Positions 32,458 through 40,111 of a stretch of DNA of 40,111 nt are shown here, piece after piece. A program made the position numbers and the translations under genes. Position 1 is the first letter of the stretch. Each line of letters opens with the position of its first letter. The notes under the pieces were generated by a model, which ran no database searches, had not been told where the DNA came from, and saw only the letters and a list, made by a program, of their open reading frames with translations. Origin of the DNA: Flavobacterium xanthum (lineage in GTDB: Bacteria > Bacteroidota > Bacteroidia > Flavobacteriales > Flavobacteriaceae); contig NZ_FRBU01000029.1 of NCBI RefSeq assembly GCF_900142695.1, positions 1 through 40,111 on the forward strand, read 5' to 3'.

Positions 32458-32623
32458 GGGAAAGTAAAATTTGTTTTTTTGGAGCATGACTTCGTAATTT
32501 TTTTATGATTTGTGCCGGAGCTTTTGAATTAAATCATGCCGATTTTAATAGTGTTTAGATTTGGCCGCAAAATAAAGAAAATTGTTGGAAAGAATTTAGA
32601 TATAGTTCCAAATTTCACAAAAA

Positions 32624-32653
32624 AAATCCCAATCTATTGCTACATTGGGATTT
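32624..32653 (-). terminator. Terminator of the M61 peptidase gene
   Basis: Stem AAATCCCAAT/ATTGGGATTT with a 10-nt loop; on the minus strand it is followed by a T-run. It starts 18 bp after the M61 stop. Confidence 0.85.
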
Positions 32654-32670
32654 CTCAATTTTATTTTGGG

Positions 32671-34539
32671 TTATGCTTTAAGCCAAGCCTCTTTTAAGGT
32701 CGTTTTTGTTGTATCAGTAGCATTTAGTCCTTCTTTCTCTTCATAAGGAAGTTTTACTTTGCCTTTAATCACTTGTTCTTTACCGTCTCGTTTTATTTTA
32801 ATAGAGACCGAGTCATTTTCTTTCCAAGTTTGGCTGATAGTAATCATTTCGTAAATATTGTCCAAGGAGTATGATTTGTCATTGATGGATACTAAAATAT
32901 CACCGCCTTTTATTCCTAAATTTTTATAAAAATCGTTTAATTCTATTGCTGGAATCACGATAATTTCTTTTGTTTTTTGGTCTACTGTAATGTAAGGAGT
33001 TTGTCCTTTTAGGAATACATTTCCAGGGACTTGCTTCATAGATTTTGTAACTCCTACTTTGGAGAGGTAGGTTTCATAAGGAATGGGAGTAGCTCCAGAA
33101 ACATAAGTTGTTAAAAAAGTTCCCACCTCAGGATAGGTTAATGATGTAATTTTGGCGAAAAGCTCCTCATCATTAAAAGGTTTAGCAGCACCGTATTCAG
33201 TAGATAATTTTTGCATCAAATCAAGAATTCCTCTCTGACCGTTACTTTTTTCTCTAATGATGATATCTAGGCACATTCCTATAAGCGCTCCTTTTTCATA
33301 AACGTTCAAGTACTGCTCTTTATAAGGTTCTGTCAAAACATTAGCACTCATGGTTGTGAAGGGCATAGTGTCATTCATTGCATTTGCATGCTCAATTTTT
33401 TCTGACATGCGAGTGTAAAACTCTTGCTCGGTAATTAATCCTTGATTGATTTGAAAAAGATTAGCGAAATACTCCGTAACTCCTTCATACATCCATAAAT
33501 GTTGTGACATTTTTGGCGTGTTGTAATCAAAATAATGAATTTCTTTAGAATGAATCGACAATGGAGTTACAATATGAAAAAATTCATGTGAAACAACATC
33601 TTGCATTGATTTTACCAACTCTGCTTTAGGCATCATTTCCGGTAAAACTACGGTAGTTGCCGTTGGGTGCTCTAAAGCTCCAAATCCTTTGGCGTCAGTA
33701 GGCGTCAGGCTTGATAAATACAATAAAACACTATATTTTTTTGTAGCGTTGATTTTTCCTAAAAACGTTTTCTGAGCCGTCATCATCGTTTTCATTTCTG
33801 GAGTTATACTTTCAGCAGTTACTTTTCCAGATGGGGAATACACACCAATTAAGATTTCCATACCATCCACTGTAAAAGTGGTGTAGTCCGGTTTAGCATA
33901 CATAATTGGATTTTCGACCAATTCTGCGTACCGAGCTGTAGTAAATAAATCATTTGTAGTGCTTGAATCCATGTCGGTCATTGATGTAGCTCCCCAAAGT
34001 GTTTCCGGATGTGAAATACTTACAGTGTACGGAAGGTCTTTTTTATCTTGAAAATAGCCTACAAAACCATGCATGTTAAGCATGAAATTTTTACCTGCAT
34101 CGATATTAGTTCCAGCTGGTGAAAAAATATCAATATTGCCAAAACCACTTCCTTTTTCAGTGTCAAAAGTATCGTTTACGAGGTAGGTGATTTTCGCTAA
34201 TGTTTTCGCATTTTTGATGGTCCAAGTATTCTCATCTGTTTTGGTCGTTGAAAGTAAAGTGCCTTTGCTATCAAATGCTTTGAAATCTTCAATGTATTTC
34301 CCATAATCATCAATAGAGTAAGTCCCAGGTACAATTTTAGGAACGCTATAGGTTACTTCATCCAGGCTTATTTTAGGGGATGTAACGACAACCATAACCT
34401 TATCCTCTTTAACATTGTTTAAATCGATAGCAACAGCCACTTTTTCCATAGCTGGTTTTGACATCGTTGTGCCTGTTCCGGCAGTTTTGCAGCTCCAAAA
34501 AACGGAAGCAAATGCTAATGCAAAAAATATTCTTTTCAT
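32671..34539 (-). CDS. M61-family metallopeptidase with PDZ domain, lipoprotein
   Basis: This 622-residue protein has an N-terminal signal with FWSC lipobox (MKRIFFALAFASVFWSC). An M61-type beta-rich N-domain is followed by the gluzincin zinc motif HEFFH at about 317-321 and the third ligand in MYEGVTEYFANLFQ. A PDZ domain sits at about 500-595 (KNLGIKGGDILVSINDKSY). M61 enzymes are glycyl-type aminopeptidases; in Bacteroidota they are secreted or lipid-anchored. It shares direction with the DUF6929 gene upstream (77-bp gap). Confidence 0.9.
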   Translation of the reverse strand: MKRIFFALAFASVFWSCKTAGTGTTMSKPAMEKVAVAIDLNNVKEDKVMVVVTSPKISLDEVTYSVPKIVPGTYSIDDYGKYIEDFKAFDSKGTLLSTTKTDENTWTIKNAKTLAKITYLVNDTFDTEKGSGFGNIDIFSPAGTNIDAGKNFMLNMHGFVGYFQDKKDLPYTVSISHPETLWGATSMTDMDSSTTNDLFTTARYAELVENPIMYAKPDYTTFTVDGMEILIGVYSPSGKVTAESITPEMKTMMTAQKTFLGKINATKKYSVLLYLSSLTPTDAKGFGALEHPTATTVVLPEMMPKAELVKSMQDVVSHEFFHIVTPLSIHSKEIHYFDYNTPKMSQHLWMYEGVTEYFANLFQINQGLITEQEFYTRMSEKIEHANAMNDTMPFTTMSANVLTEPYKEQYLNVYEKGALIGMCLDIIIREKSNGQRGILDLMQKLSTEYGAAKPFNDEELFAKITSLTYPEVGTFLTTYVSGATPIPYETYLSKVGVTKSMKQVPGNVFLKGQTPYITVDQKTKEIIVIPAIELNDFYKNLGIKGGDILVSINDKSYSLDNIYEMITISQTWKENDSVSIKIKRDGKEQVIKGKVKLPYEEKEGLNATDTTKTTLKEAWLKA

Positions 34540-34616
34540 TGGTCGTGTTTTATTTTTAATTGTTAGACTCAGTTATGGAACAATTGTTACAAGGGAAAGC
34601 AATTTTTCAACCTTGT

Positions 34617-35468
34617 TTAAATGATTGTAGCGCAGTCCAAGTTGAGACTTAGTTTGTAAATGTCCGTTTCCAAAGTATCGGTATCTTTATCTTCACACAA
34701 TAGAAATTCAATTTTTTCTTTGGAGTGCTTATATAATGTTAGGCCTTCGAATTTATGGCTATCACTGATTTTTTTTGTAAAATTAATTTTCATGGTTTTC
34801 AGATCAATGCTTCCAATAAGGCTTCCTAATACGTCACCATCTTCGTAAGTAGATGTCGTGTCTTCGGCTGTGGCCAAAAAATAAATGGTGTTTTCTACTA
34901 GAATTCCATCAGTGAAACTGCTTTGAACTCCCTTTATTGTTGGCAGTTGGTAGGCGTAAGATAGAACAGTAATTTGCTTGGTCAGTAGTTCTCCTTTTAG
35001 TTCGAAAAGAACATTTTTAGTAGAACTTCCATTTCCACGGTTGAATAAATACCAACTTTTACCATCGTAAATTGCACCTTCAATATTGAAATCTTCGGGT
35101 TTTATTTCTGCAGAATTTTGTAGAACTGCATACAGATCTGTAAGGTCATTTGTAGCTACTATTTTTTTATCAGCTGCATTAATTTGTACCATTTTGTTTC
35201 TTTTTTGGGTTGAACCCGAACCAAAAACGTAAATGCTTTCGCCAAAAGGCGTAATGGCTTCAAAATCTGGTTTTTCCTTTTTAAGAATGTTTTCGGATGG
35301 ATTTTCCAGTAGTGGATGGCGCTTTAAATTTCGAGAATTCATATTATATTCGTAAAGATAGCTGCTGTTGTCACCGATAATCAGAAGTGAATTGTCTTTG
35401 TAGATCAGTCCCGATGCAGCGCCAATGCCGCTGATTTGAAATTGTTGTTCCAGTGTGAATTTTTCCAT
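34617..35468 (-). CDS. DUF6929 family protein
   Basis: This 283-residue protein shows repeated beta-blade patterns (SGLIYKDNSLLIIGDNSSYL, FEAITPFGESIYVFGSGST, then FNIEGAIYDGKSWYLFNRGN), suggesting a beta-propeller. It matches my memory of the Bacteroidota family DUF6929. There is no signal peptide, so it is likely cytoplasmic. It precedes the M61 gene on the same strand and is divergent from the polyphosphate kinase gene. Confidence 0.7.
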   Translation of the reverse strand: MEKFTLEQQFQISGIGAASGLIYKDNSLLIIGDNSSYLYEYNMNSRNLKRHPLLENPSENILKKEKPDFEAITPFGESIYVFGSGSTQKRNKMVQINAADKKIVATNDLTDLYAVLQNSAEIKPEDFNIEGAIYDGKSWYLFNRGNGSSTKNVLFELKGELLTKQITVLSYAYQLPTIKGVQSSFTDGILVENTIYFLATAEDTTSTYEDGDVLGSLIGSIDLKTMKINFTKKISDSHKFEGLTLYKHSKEKIEFLLCEDKDTDTLETDIYKLSLNLDCATII

Positions 35469-35573
35469 TGTGCGTGTTTTGAAAAAGAGTCCCTATTCCC
35501 GATCGTTTCTCTCTTTTGTTTTAAAAATGAAAAGATTCAAGTGTACAGCCGGAAAAGGCTTATTATAATTTAT

Positions 35574-35581
35574 TATATTTG
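35574..35581 (+). promoter_or_regulatory. Putative -7 element for the PPK2 gene
   Basis: TATATTTG matches TAnnTTTG and lies 24 bp before the ATG at 35606. It lies inside the longer frame that would begin with TTG at 35579, which argues for the ATG start. Confidence 0.5.
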
Positions 35582-35605
35582 AGAGGTAAAGATAAATTAT
35601 TTCTT

Positions 35606-36487
35606 ATGAAGTCAATAAATCCCAATGATTTTAAAGTAGTCAACCCCATTGAATTGTCAAAATTACCAACCAATTTAGATATTGGTGCGAGTGATGATAA
35701 AAAAGAAGACAAGTTAGAAAACGTAAGCAGTAAATTGAGCGACTTACAGGACGTAATGTATGCGCACAATCGGTACGGTGTTTTGATTTGTTTGCAAGGA
35801 ATGGATACCTCTGGAAAAGACAGTTTGATACGCGAAGTTTTTAAAGGATTCAATTCCCGTGGGGTAGTAGTGCATAGTTTTAAAACGCCTAATTCTGCAG
35901 AACTGGAACATGATTACTTATGGCGCCATTATTTGGCTTTGCCAGAAAAAGGAAAGTTTACTATTTTTAATAGGACCCATTATGAGAATGTTTTGGTTAC
36001 GCGGGTACATCCTGAATACATCCTGAATGAAAATTTGCCTGGTATAGAAACTGTGGCGGATATTACACCTCAGTTTTGGGACAATCGCATGGAACAGATC
36101 AGAAATTTTGAGAAGCACATTACCCAAAATGGAGTTATCGTGTTGAAGTTCTTTTTGCATTTGAGCAAGGAAGAGCAAAGACAACGTTTGTTGCGGCGTT
36201 TAGAAGAGGGAAAACACAATTGGAAATTCTCTACGGGAGATTTAAAAGAAAGAGAACATTGGGATGAATACATGCAGCATTACGAAGAGGCAATAAATAA
36301 TACGTCTACTGAAAAAGCACCTTGGTATGTTGTTCCCGCTGATGATAAGGAAATGGCACGTTATATTGTAGGTAAAATTATTTGGGAAGAAATGCAGCAA
36401 CACAAGGATATCCAAGAGCCAAAAATGGATGAAAAAGTCAAAGCGAATATTGAAATGTATAAGGATATATTGAAAAAAGAGGTTTGA
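35606..36487 (+). CDS. PPK2-family polyphosphate kinase
   Basis: From ATG 35606 (MKSINPNDFKVVNP) the protein is 293 residues. Walker A GMDTSGKDS lies at 65-73 (family GMDxxGKd), the lid and Walker B region includes FNRTHYENVLVTRVHPEY, and the C-terminal part has WKFSTGDLKEREHWDEYMQ and WYVVPADDKEMAR, all standard PPK2. These enzymes use inorganic polyphosphate to phosphorylate nucleotides (ADP/GDP or AMP, by subclass) or run in reverse. The subclass cannot be fixed by eye. A PhoX-like gene lies 185 bp downstream on the same strand. Confidence 0.9.
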   Translation: MKSINPNDFKVVNPIELSKLPTNLDIGASDDKKEDKLENVSSKLSDLQDVMYAHNRYGVLICLQGMDTSGKDSLIREVFKGFNSRGVVVHSFKTPNSAELEHDYLWRHYLALPEKGKFTIFNRTHYENVLVTRVHPEYILNENLPGIETVADITPQFWDNRMEQIRNFEKHITQNGVIVLKFFLHLSKEEQRQRLLRRLEEGKHNWKFSTGDLKEREHWDEYMQHYEEAINNTSTEKAPWYVVPADDKEMARYIVGKIIWEEMQQHKDIQEPKMDEKVKANIEMYKDILKKEV

Positions 36488-36672
36488 TGTAATTAATTTT
36501 CGTACAAAAGTTACTAGAAGTTTATGATTCTATTATGATACGGTTAGGATGTAAATTTATTGTTTTTAGTGCTTTTAAAAACCGCCAACTGTTAGCTTTT
36601 TGTTAATGTTCAATTCATTCAGAGTTTAAATTCACAGCATTACTTTGCTTAAAATTTAAACAAACAACCAAA

Positions 36673-38121
36673 ATGAAAAGAACTATTTTACCAATGTTAT
36701 TTTTAGCATCATTATTCTCCTGTGAGAATGATTCTAAATCTTCTAGCCAAACAACGAGTGTTATTTTAGCAAATCAATCTGTAACTCCGGTGTTATTGAA
36801 AAAGCAATCAGGTTTTGAAAACGTAGAACTTTTTTCACTAATCACTTCAGATGATGTTTTGGCAGGAAGTCCAAATTTTGTTTTTGGAGGTTCTTCGGAT
36901 GGATCAGGATTACTTAAAAATGCGGATGGGACTTTTACTTTTTTGGTCAATCACGAGGATAATTTTGCAGTATCAAGAGTCACTTTGGACCAAACATTCA
37001 AACCAACAAAAGGAGAATATTTATTGAATTCTAATGGAGGTACTTGGAGATTATGTGGCGCTACGATGGCAACTGTCGCTGAACATGGTTTTGGACCTTT
37101 GTTTTTGACTTGTGGAGAATCTGGCGAGGAATCTCGTACGCATGGAATTAATCCTTTTGCAGATGTTGCATCAGCATCAGTGTCTAAGGAGTTACCTGCT
37201 TTAGGTAGGATTAGTGCTGAAAATGCTTTGCCATTAAAAGCGTCTGCCTTTGCGGGTAAAACTGTAATTGTAATTGGGGACGATGATTCAGGTACGTACG
37301 GAGGTCAAGTATTTATGTATGTTTCAAATACTGTTGGTGATTTAATAAATGGATCTCTGTACATGATGAAAAGAACAAACGACAATCAGAGAGAAAAAGA
37401 TATGGTATTGAATCAGTCCTACGGTGTTTCTTTTGTGAAAATTGAAAACCATAGCACAATGACTGGAGCCGCTATCAACGCCGCTGTAAATACATTGAAA
37501 GGAATTAAATTTGGTAGAGTAGAGGACTTAGATTATAAAAAAGGTTCGGATGCAGGAGCGAGAGAAATTTACTTTAATGTTACAGGACAAAACACTACTG
37601 GAAATAATGCAGATGCTTCCAGAACAAAATATGGTAGAGTGTACAAACTGAATTTAGAGGCAAACAATCCTTTGGCTGGAACTCTTGAAGTACTTCTTGA
37701 TGGCGATGATCGTACTGGAATTGCAGGAAAATTTCAAAATCCAGATAATATCTGCGTGACAAAAAACTATGTTTATGTTCAGGAAGATGCTAATGGCTAT
37801 GGCGATGAAACACATGACGCTTACATTTATCAATACAATATGGCAACCAAACAGCTGAAAGTAGTGGTAGAGTTGGACCACCGTCGTACCGCTACTGATG
37901 CAGCCAAATATAATGTTGGAGGAATAAGTAAATTTGGAGATTGGGAATACGGAGCCATGATTGATGTTTCCGATCAATTAGGAATTGATGATACTTTTTT
38001 ATTGAGTGTTCAACCTCACACTTGGAGAGGGACAAAGTATAAAGGAGTGGATGGAGGAACAAATCGTCCAAATGAAGATCAGGCAAGTCAAATCGTTTTG
38101 ATCAAAGGATTAGCTCGATAA
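36673..38121 (+). CDS. PhoX-like (DUF839) lipoprotein, putative phosphatase
   Basis: This 482-residue protein has a lipobox FSC at about 15-17 (MKRTILPMLFLASLFSC). It shows PF05787 features: FLVNHEDNF, the metal-site strings FGRVEDLDY and NPDNICV, VYVQEDA, and the closing SVQPHTWR. PhoX enzymes are periplasmic alkaline phosphatases with an iron-calcium centre, and several of these motifs hold metal ligands. Many DUF839 proteins are not proven phosphatases. A di-heme peroxidase lipoprotein gene follows 93 bp later on the same strand; the two are likely co-transcribed. Confidence 0.75.
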   Translation: MKRTILPMLFLASLFSCENDSKSSSQTTSVILANQSVTPVLLKKQSGFENVELFSLITSDDVLAGSPNFVFGGSSDGSGLLKNADGTFTFLVNHEDNFAVSRVTLDQTFKPTKGEYLLNSNGGTWRLCGATMATVAEHGFGPLFLTCGESGEESRTHGINPFADVASASVSKELPALGRISAENALPLKASAFAGKTVIVIGDDDSGTYGGQVFMYVSNTVGDLINGSLYMMKRTNDNQREKDMVLNQSYGVSFVKIENHSTMTGAAINAAVNTLKGIKFGRVEDLDYKKGSDAGAREIYFNVTGQNTTGNNADASRTKYGRVYKLNLEANNPLAGTLEVLLDGDDRTGIAGKFQNPDNICVTKNYVYVQEDANGYGDETHDAYIYQYNMATKQLKVVVELDHRRTATDAAKYNVGGISKFGDWEYGAMIDVSDQLGIDDTFLLSVQPHTWRGTKYKGVDGGTNRPNEDQASQIVLIKGLAR

Positions 38122-38214
38122 ATACCAATGAAATAATTGCAAGTAGCCACGGTTTCAATTTTTAAGAACCGTGGTTTTTGCTATTTATAATTTTTTAAAT
38201 TACTCCCCTTTATC

Positions 38215-39990
38215 ATGAAAAATAGTTGTATTTTATTGGTTCTTATCGTATTGGTCTCTTGCCAAAAAACAATTCCGAAGCATGAATCGGTAAATAATAT
38301 ATACAAAGCCGACATTCTAAAAGTCGTAGAAGAGGTTTCTAAACTGGAACGTTTAATTAAGTCGAATACTGCAACAGCAGCACTCCAACAACAATTTTTG
38401 CAGGCACACTCTAGTTACAAACAAGTAGAAATAATTAGTGAATATTATTTTCCTGCAGTTGCCAAAGCTATAAATGGGCCAGCCTTAGCAGAATTTGAAG
38501 AAAATGATAAAAAGACATTGCCTGCTGAAGGATTTCAAGTGATTGAAGAATTTATTTTTCCCGAGTATAATGCAAAGTTAAAAGCCGAATTGCTAACGGA
38601 AATGGGTATTCTATCAGCAAACTTAAAGCGCTTGGTCAAAGTGTCACAAACAAATGAATTCACAGATGCGCATGTTTTTGATGCGATGCGTTTGGAAGTT
38701 TTTAGAGTCATAACGCTGGGAATAACTGGATTTGATTCCCCTATTGCGCAACAATCCATTCCGGAAGCACAAGCAGCGCTAGAAAGTATTGAAAAATATT
38801 ATAAAATTTATGCAGCTAATTCACAGGATGCATCTTTGCAGCAGGTTTTAACTACACTGGAAGTAGGAAAGCGATATTTAAAAGACAATTCCTCTTTTAA
38901 TTCCTTTGATCGTGCTTTTTTTATTCGCAAAATTGCTAATCCGTTAAGCATTGGTTTACATAAAACGCAAGTCAGCTTAAAAATTCCGTTCTTGAAAGAG
39001 ACAAGAGGACTAAGAACTAGCGCAAAAACACTTTTTGATGCAAATGCCTTTGACATAGAGGCTTTCTCTGCATTTCCAGATTATGAAACAACGTCAGATA
39101 AAATAGCCTTAGGAAAATTATTGTTTAATGATCCTGTTTTGTCAGGAGATAATTCTCGTGCTTGTGCTTCGTGTCATCATTCAGAAAAAGCATTTACGGA
39201 TGGTTTGGAAAAAGCCATTTCATTGGATGGTAAATCTTTAGTAAAAAGAAATACACCCACACTGACTCATATTGCATTTCAACGTGTATTTTTCTATGAT
39301 TCCAGAGTCAATTATCTGGAAGACCAAGCGGTAGCGGTTATTAAAAATGAAAATGAAATGCACGGCTCTTTGGTACAATCAGTTTTAGCTCTAAAAAATA
39401 AAGTGAGTTATGTTACGAGGTTCCAAAAGGCATTTCCCAATAAAGAAATAGATGAATTTGGGATCAAGAACGCATTGGCGTCCTACATCAGATCGCTTAG
39501 TAAATATGATGCCAAATTTGATGCCTATATGCGCGGTGATGAAAAGTTTGATTGGAATGAAGTTGCAGGTTTTAATTTGTTTGCCGGAAAAGCAAAATGC
39601 GCCACATGCCATTTTATTCCCTTAACAAACGGAACGGTACCGCCGAGTTTTATGAAATCAGAAAGTGAAGTTTTGGGAGTTCCAAACCACTACAAAAAAT
39701 TAGATACTGATTTAGGAAAATTTGATTTAACTAAAGCGGAGATTCATCGCAATTCTTTCAAAACACCAACGTTAAGAAACGTGGAATTGACTGCGCCATA
39801 CATGCACAACGGTGTTTTCAAATCACTAGAAGAAGTAATTGATTTTTATAATGATGGCGGCGGGAACGGGTTGGGTTTTAATTTGCCAAATCAAACATTG
39901 CCCGAGGACAAACTCAATTTGACAGACTTAGAAAAAAAACAACTCATAGCCTTTATGCGAACCTTGACAGATAAAAAGTATTCGTTGTAA
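38215..39990 (+). CDS. Di-heme cytochrome-c peroxidase/MauG-like lipoprotein with an imelysin-like N-terminal domain
   Basis: This 591-residue protein has a lipobox VSC at about 14-16. The C-terminal half (about 290-590) is a bacterial di-heme peroxidase: heme 1 CASCHHSEKAFTDG at about 316-329, heme 2 CATCHFIPLTNG at about 462-473, and APYMHNGVFKSLEEVIDFYN, the usual axial and closing region. The N-terminal 250 residues are all-helical. GFQVIEEFIF at about 106-115 resembles the GxHxxE region of imelysin/EfeO-type domains with His replaced by Gln. It is probably anchored to the outer membrane on the periplasmic side. Substrate unknown. Confidence 0.82.
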   Translation: MKNSCILLVLIVLVSCQKTIPKHESVNNIYKADILKVVEEVSKLERLIKSNTATAALQQQFLQAHSSYKQVEIISEYYFPAVAKAINGPALAEFEENDKKTLPAEGFQVIEEFIFPEYNAKLKAELLTEMGILSANLKRLVKVSQTNEFTDAHVFDAMRLEVFRVITLGITGFDSPIAQQSIPEAQAALESIEKYYKIYAANSQDASLQQVLTTLEVGKRYLKDNSSFNSFDRAFFIRKIANPLSIGLHKTQVSLKIPFLKETRGLRTSAKTLFDANAFDIEAFSAFPDYETTSDKIALGKLLFNDPVLSGDNSRACASCHHSEKAFTDGLEKAISLDGKSLVKRNTPTLTHIAFQRVFFYDSRVNYLEDQAVAVIKNENEMHGSLVQSVLALKNKVSYVTRFQKAFPNKEIDEFGIKNALASYIRSLSKYDAKFDAYMRGDEKFDWNEVAGFNLFAGKAKCATCHFIPLTNGTVPPSFMKSESEVLGVPNHYKKLDTDLGKFDLTKAEIHRNSFKTPTLRNVELTAPYMHNGVFKSLEEVIDFYNDGGGNGLGFNLPNQTLPEDKLNLTDLEKKQLIAFMRTLTDKKYSL

Positions 39991-40001
39991 TAAACAAAAA
40001 A

Positions 40002-40023
40002 TGCCCTCGAAATTTCGAGGGCA
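40002..40023 (-). terminator. Perfect 22-bp palindrome, terminator for a gene beyond the right edge
   Basis: TGCCCTCGAAA and its complement form an 11-bp stem centred between 40012 and 40013. On the minus strand it runs into a T-run; on the plus strand there is no T-run. It may still stop + transcription weakly, as it lies 12 bp after the peroxidase stop. Confidence 0.75.
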
Positions 40024-40075
40024 CTGAAAAACATCGTCTGTTTTGATTTGTGTCATTTTTATAGACCAAAAAAAA

Positions 40076-40111
40076 CGCTTATAATCGAATTTTTAAGATT
40101 CGTTATAAGCG
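40076..40111 (-). terminator. Second hairpin terminator, minus-strand oriented
   Basis: Arms CGCTTATAATCGAAT (40076-40090) and ATTCGTTATAAGCG (40098-40111) pair with a single bulged T. On the minus strand it is followed by eight Ts. It may terminate a minus-strand gene or RNA just outside the window. Confidence 0.7.

Overview
The window is AT-rich DNA from a member of the Bacteroidota, most likely Flavobacterium or a close relative in the Flavobacteriaceae. The evidence is the TAnnTTTG-type promoter elements with almost no Shine-Dalgarno sequences, the family content (PorV/PorQ, DUF4105, DUF4369, DUF5362, DUF6929, M61 peptidase, four-helix-bundle protein relic) and the kpsF-tatC-CMD-lptB gene order. 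No species can be named from this evidence.

Left edge (1-2.3 kb): a mobile-element scar. One IS66-family element runs off the left edge (tnpB, tnpA). It appears to be inserted in the tnpA of a second, about 95% similar IS66 copy, which itself truncated a small flavobacterial gene. About 0.9 kb of decayed DNA and one small possible HTH gene follow.

Polysaccharide locus (2.5-10.3 kb, all +): two GT4 glycosyltransferases, a Wzy/WaaL-type O-antigen polymerase/ligase and an initiating polyprenyl-phosphate sugar-1-phosphate transferase. Two large repeat blocks separate them: a six-copy family of compound palindromes (3.66-4.97 kb) and a 13-copy, roughly 90-bp tandem array (7.5-8.66 kb). These are the most unusual structures in the window.

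Core segment (10.6-23.2 kb): a DUF4105 membrane protein and a PorV/PorQ-family outer-membrane protein (-). Phosphatidylserine synthase and a GH25 lysozyme-like protein follow on the + strand. Next is a four-helix-bundle pseudogene with four in-frame stops and no frameshift. The minus-strand group kpsF/kdsD-tatC-CMD-lptB links LPS precursor synthesis, protein export and LPS transport. recQ is divergent from it and lacks the usual zinc-binding cysteines. A small conserved gene and a large FAD-dependent oxidoreductase complete the segment.

Accessory/housekeeping segment (23.6-31.7 kb): two tiny membrane-protein genes 1 bp apart, a GH130-like lipoprotein and a CHAD protein (-), an exported M20 amidohydrolase and a GNAT acetyltransferase (-), then idi-queD-bcp (+). 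A small helical protein, tRNA-Thr(UGU) with a textbook promoter and terminator, and a DUF5362 membrane protein follow.

Right segment (31.7-40.1 kb): a DUF4369 lipoprotein, an M61 peptidase with PDZ domain and a DUF6929 protein (-). On the + strand are a PPK2-family polyphosphate kinase, a PhoX-like (DUF839) lipoprotein and a di-heme MauG/CcpA-type peroxidase lipoprotein whose N-terminal half looks like a degenerate imelysin domain. The window ends in two hairpin terminators oriented for minus-strand genes outside the right edge. I found no CRISPR array, prophage or recognisable defence system.
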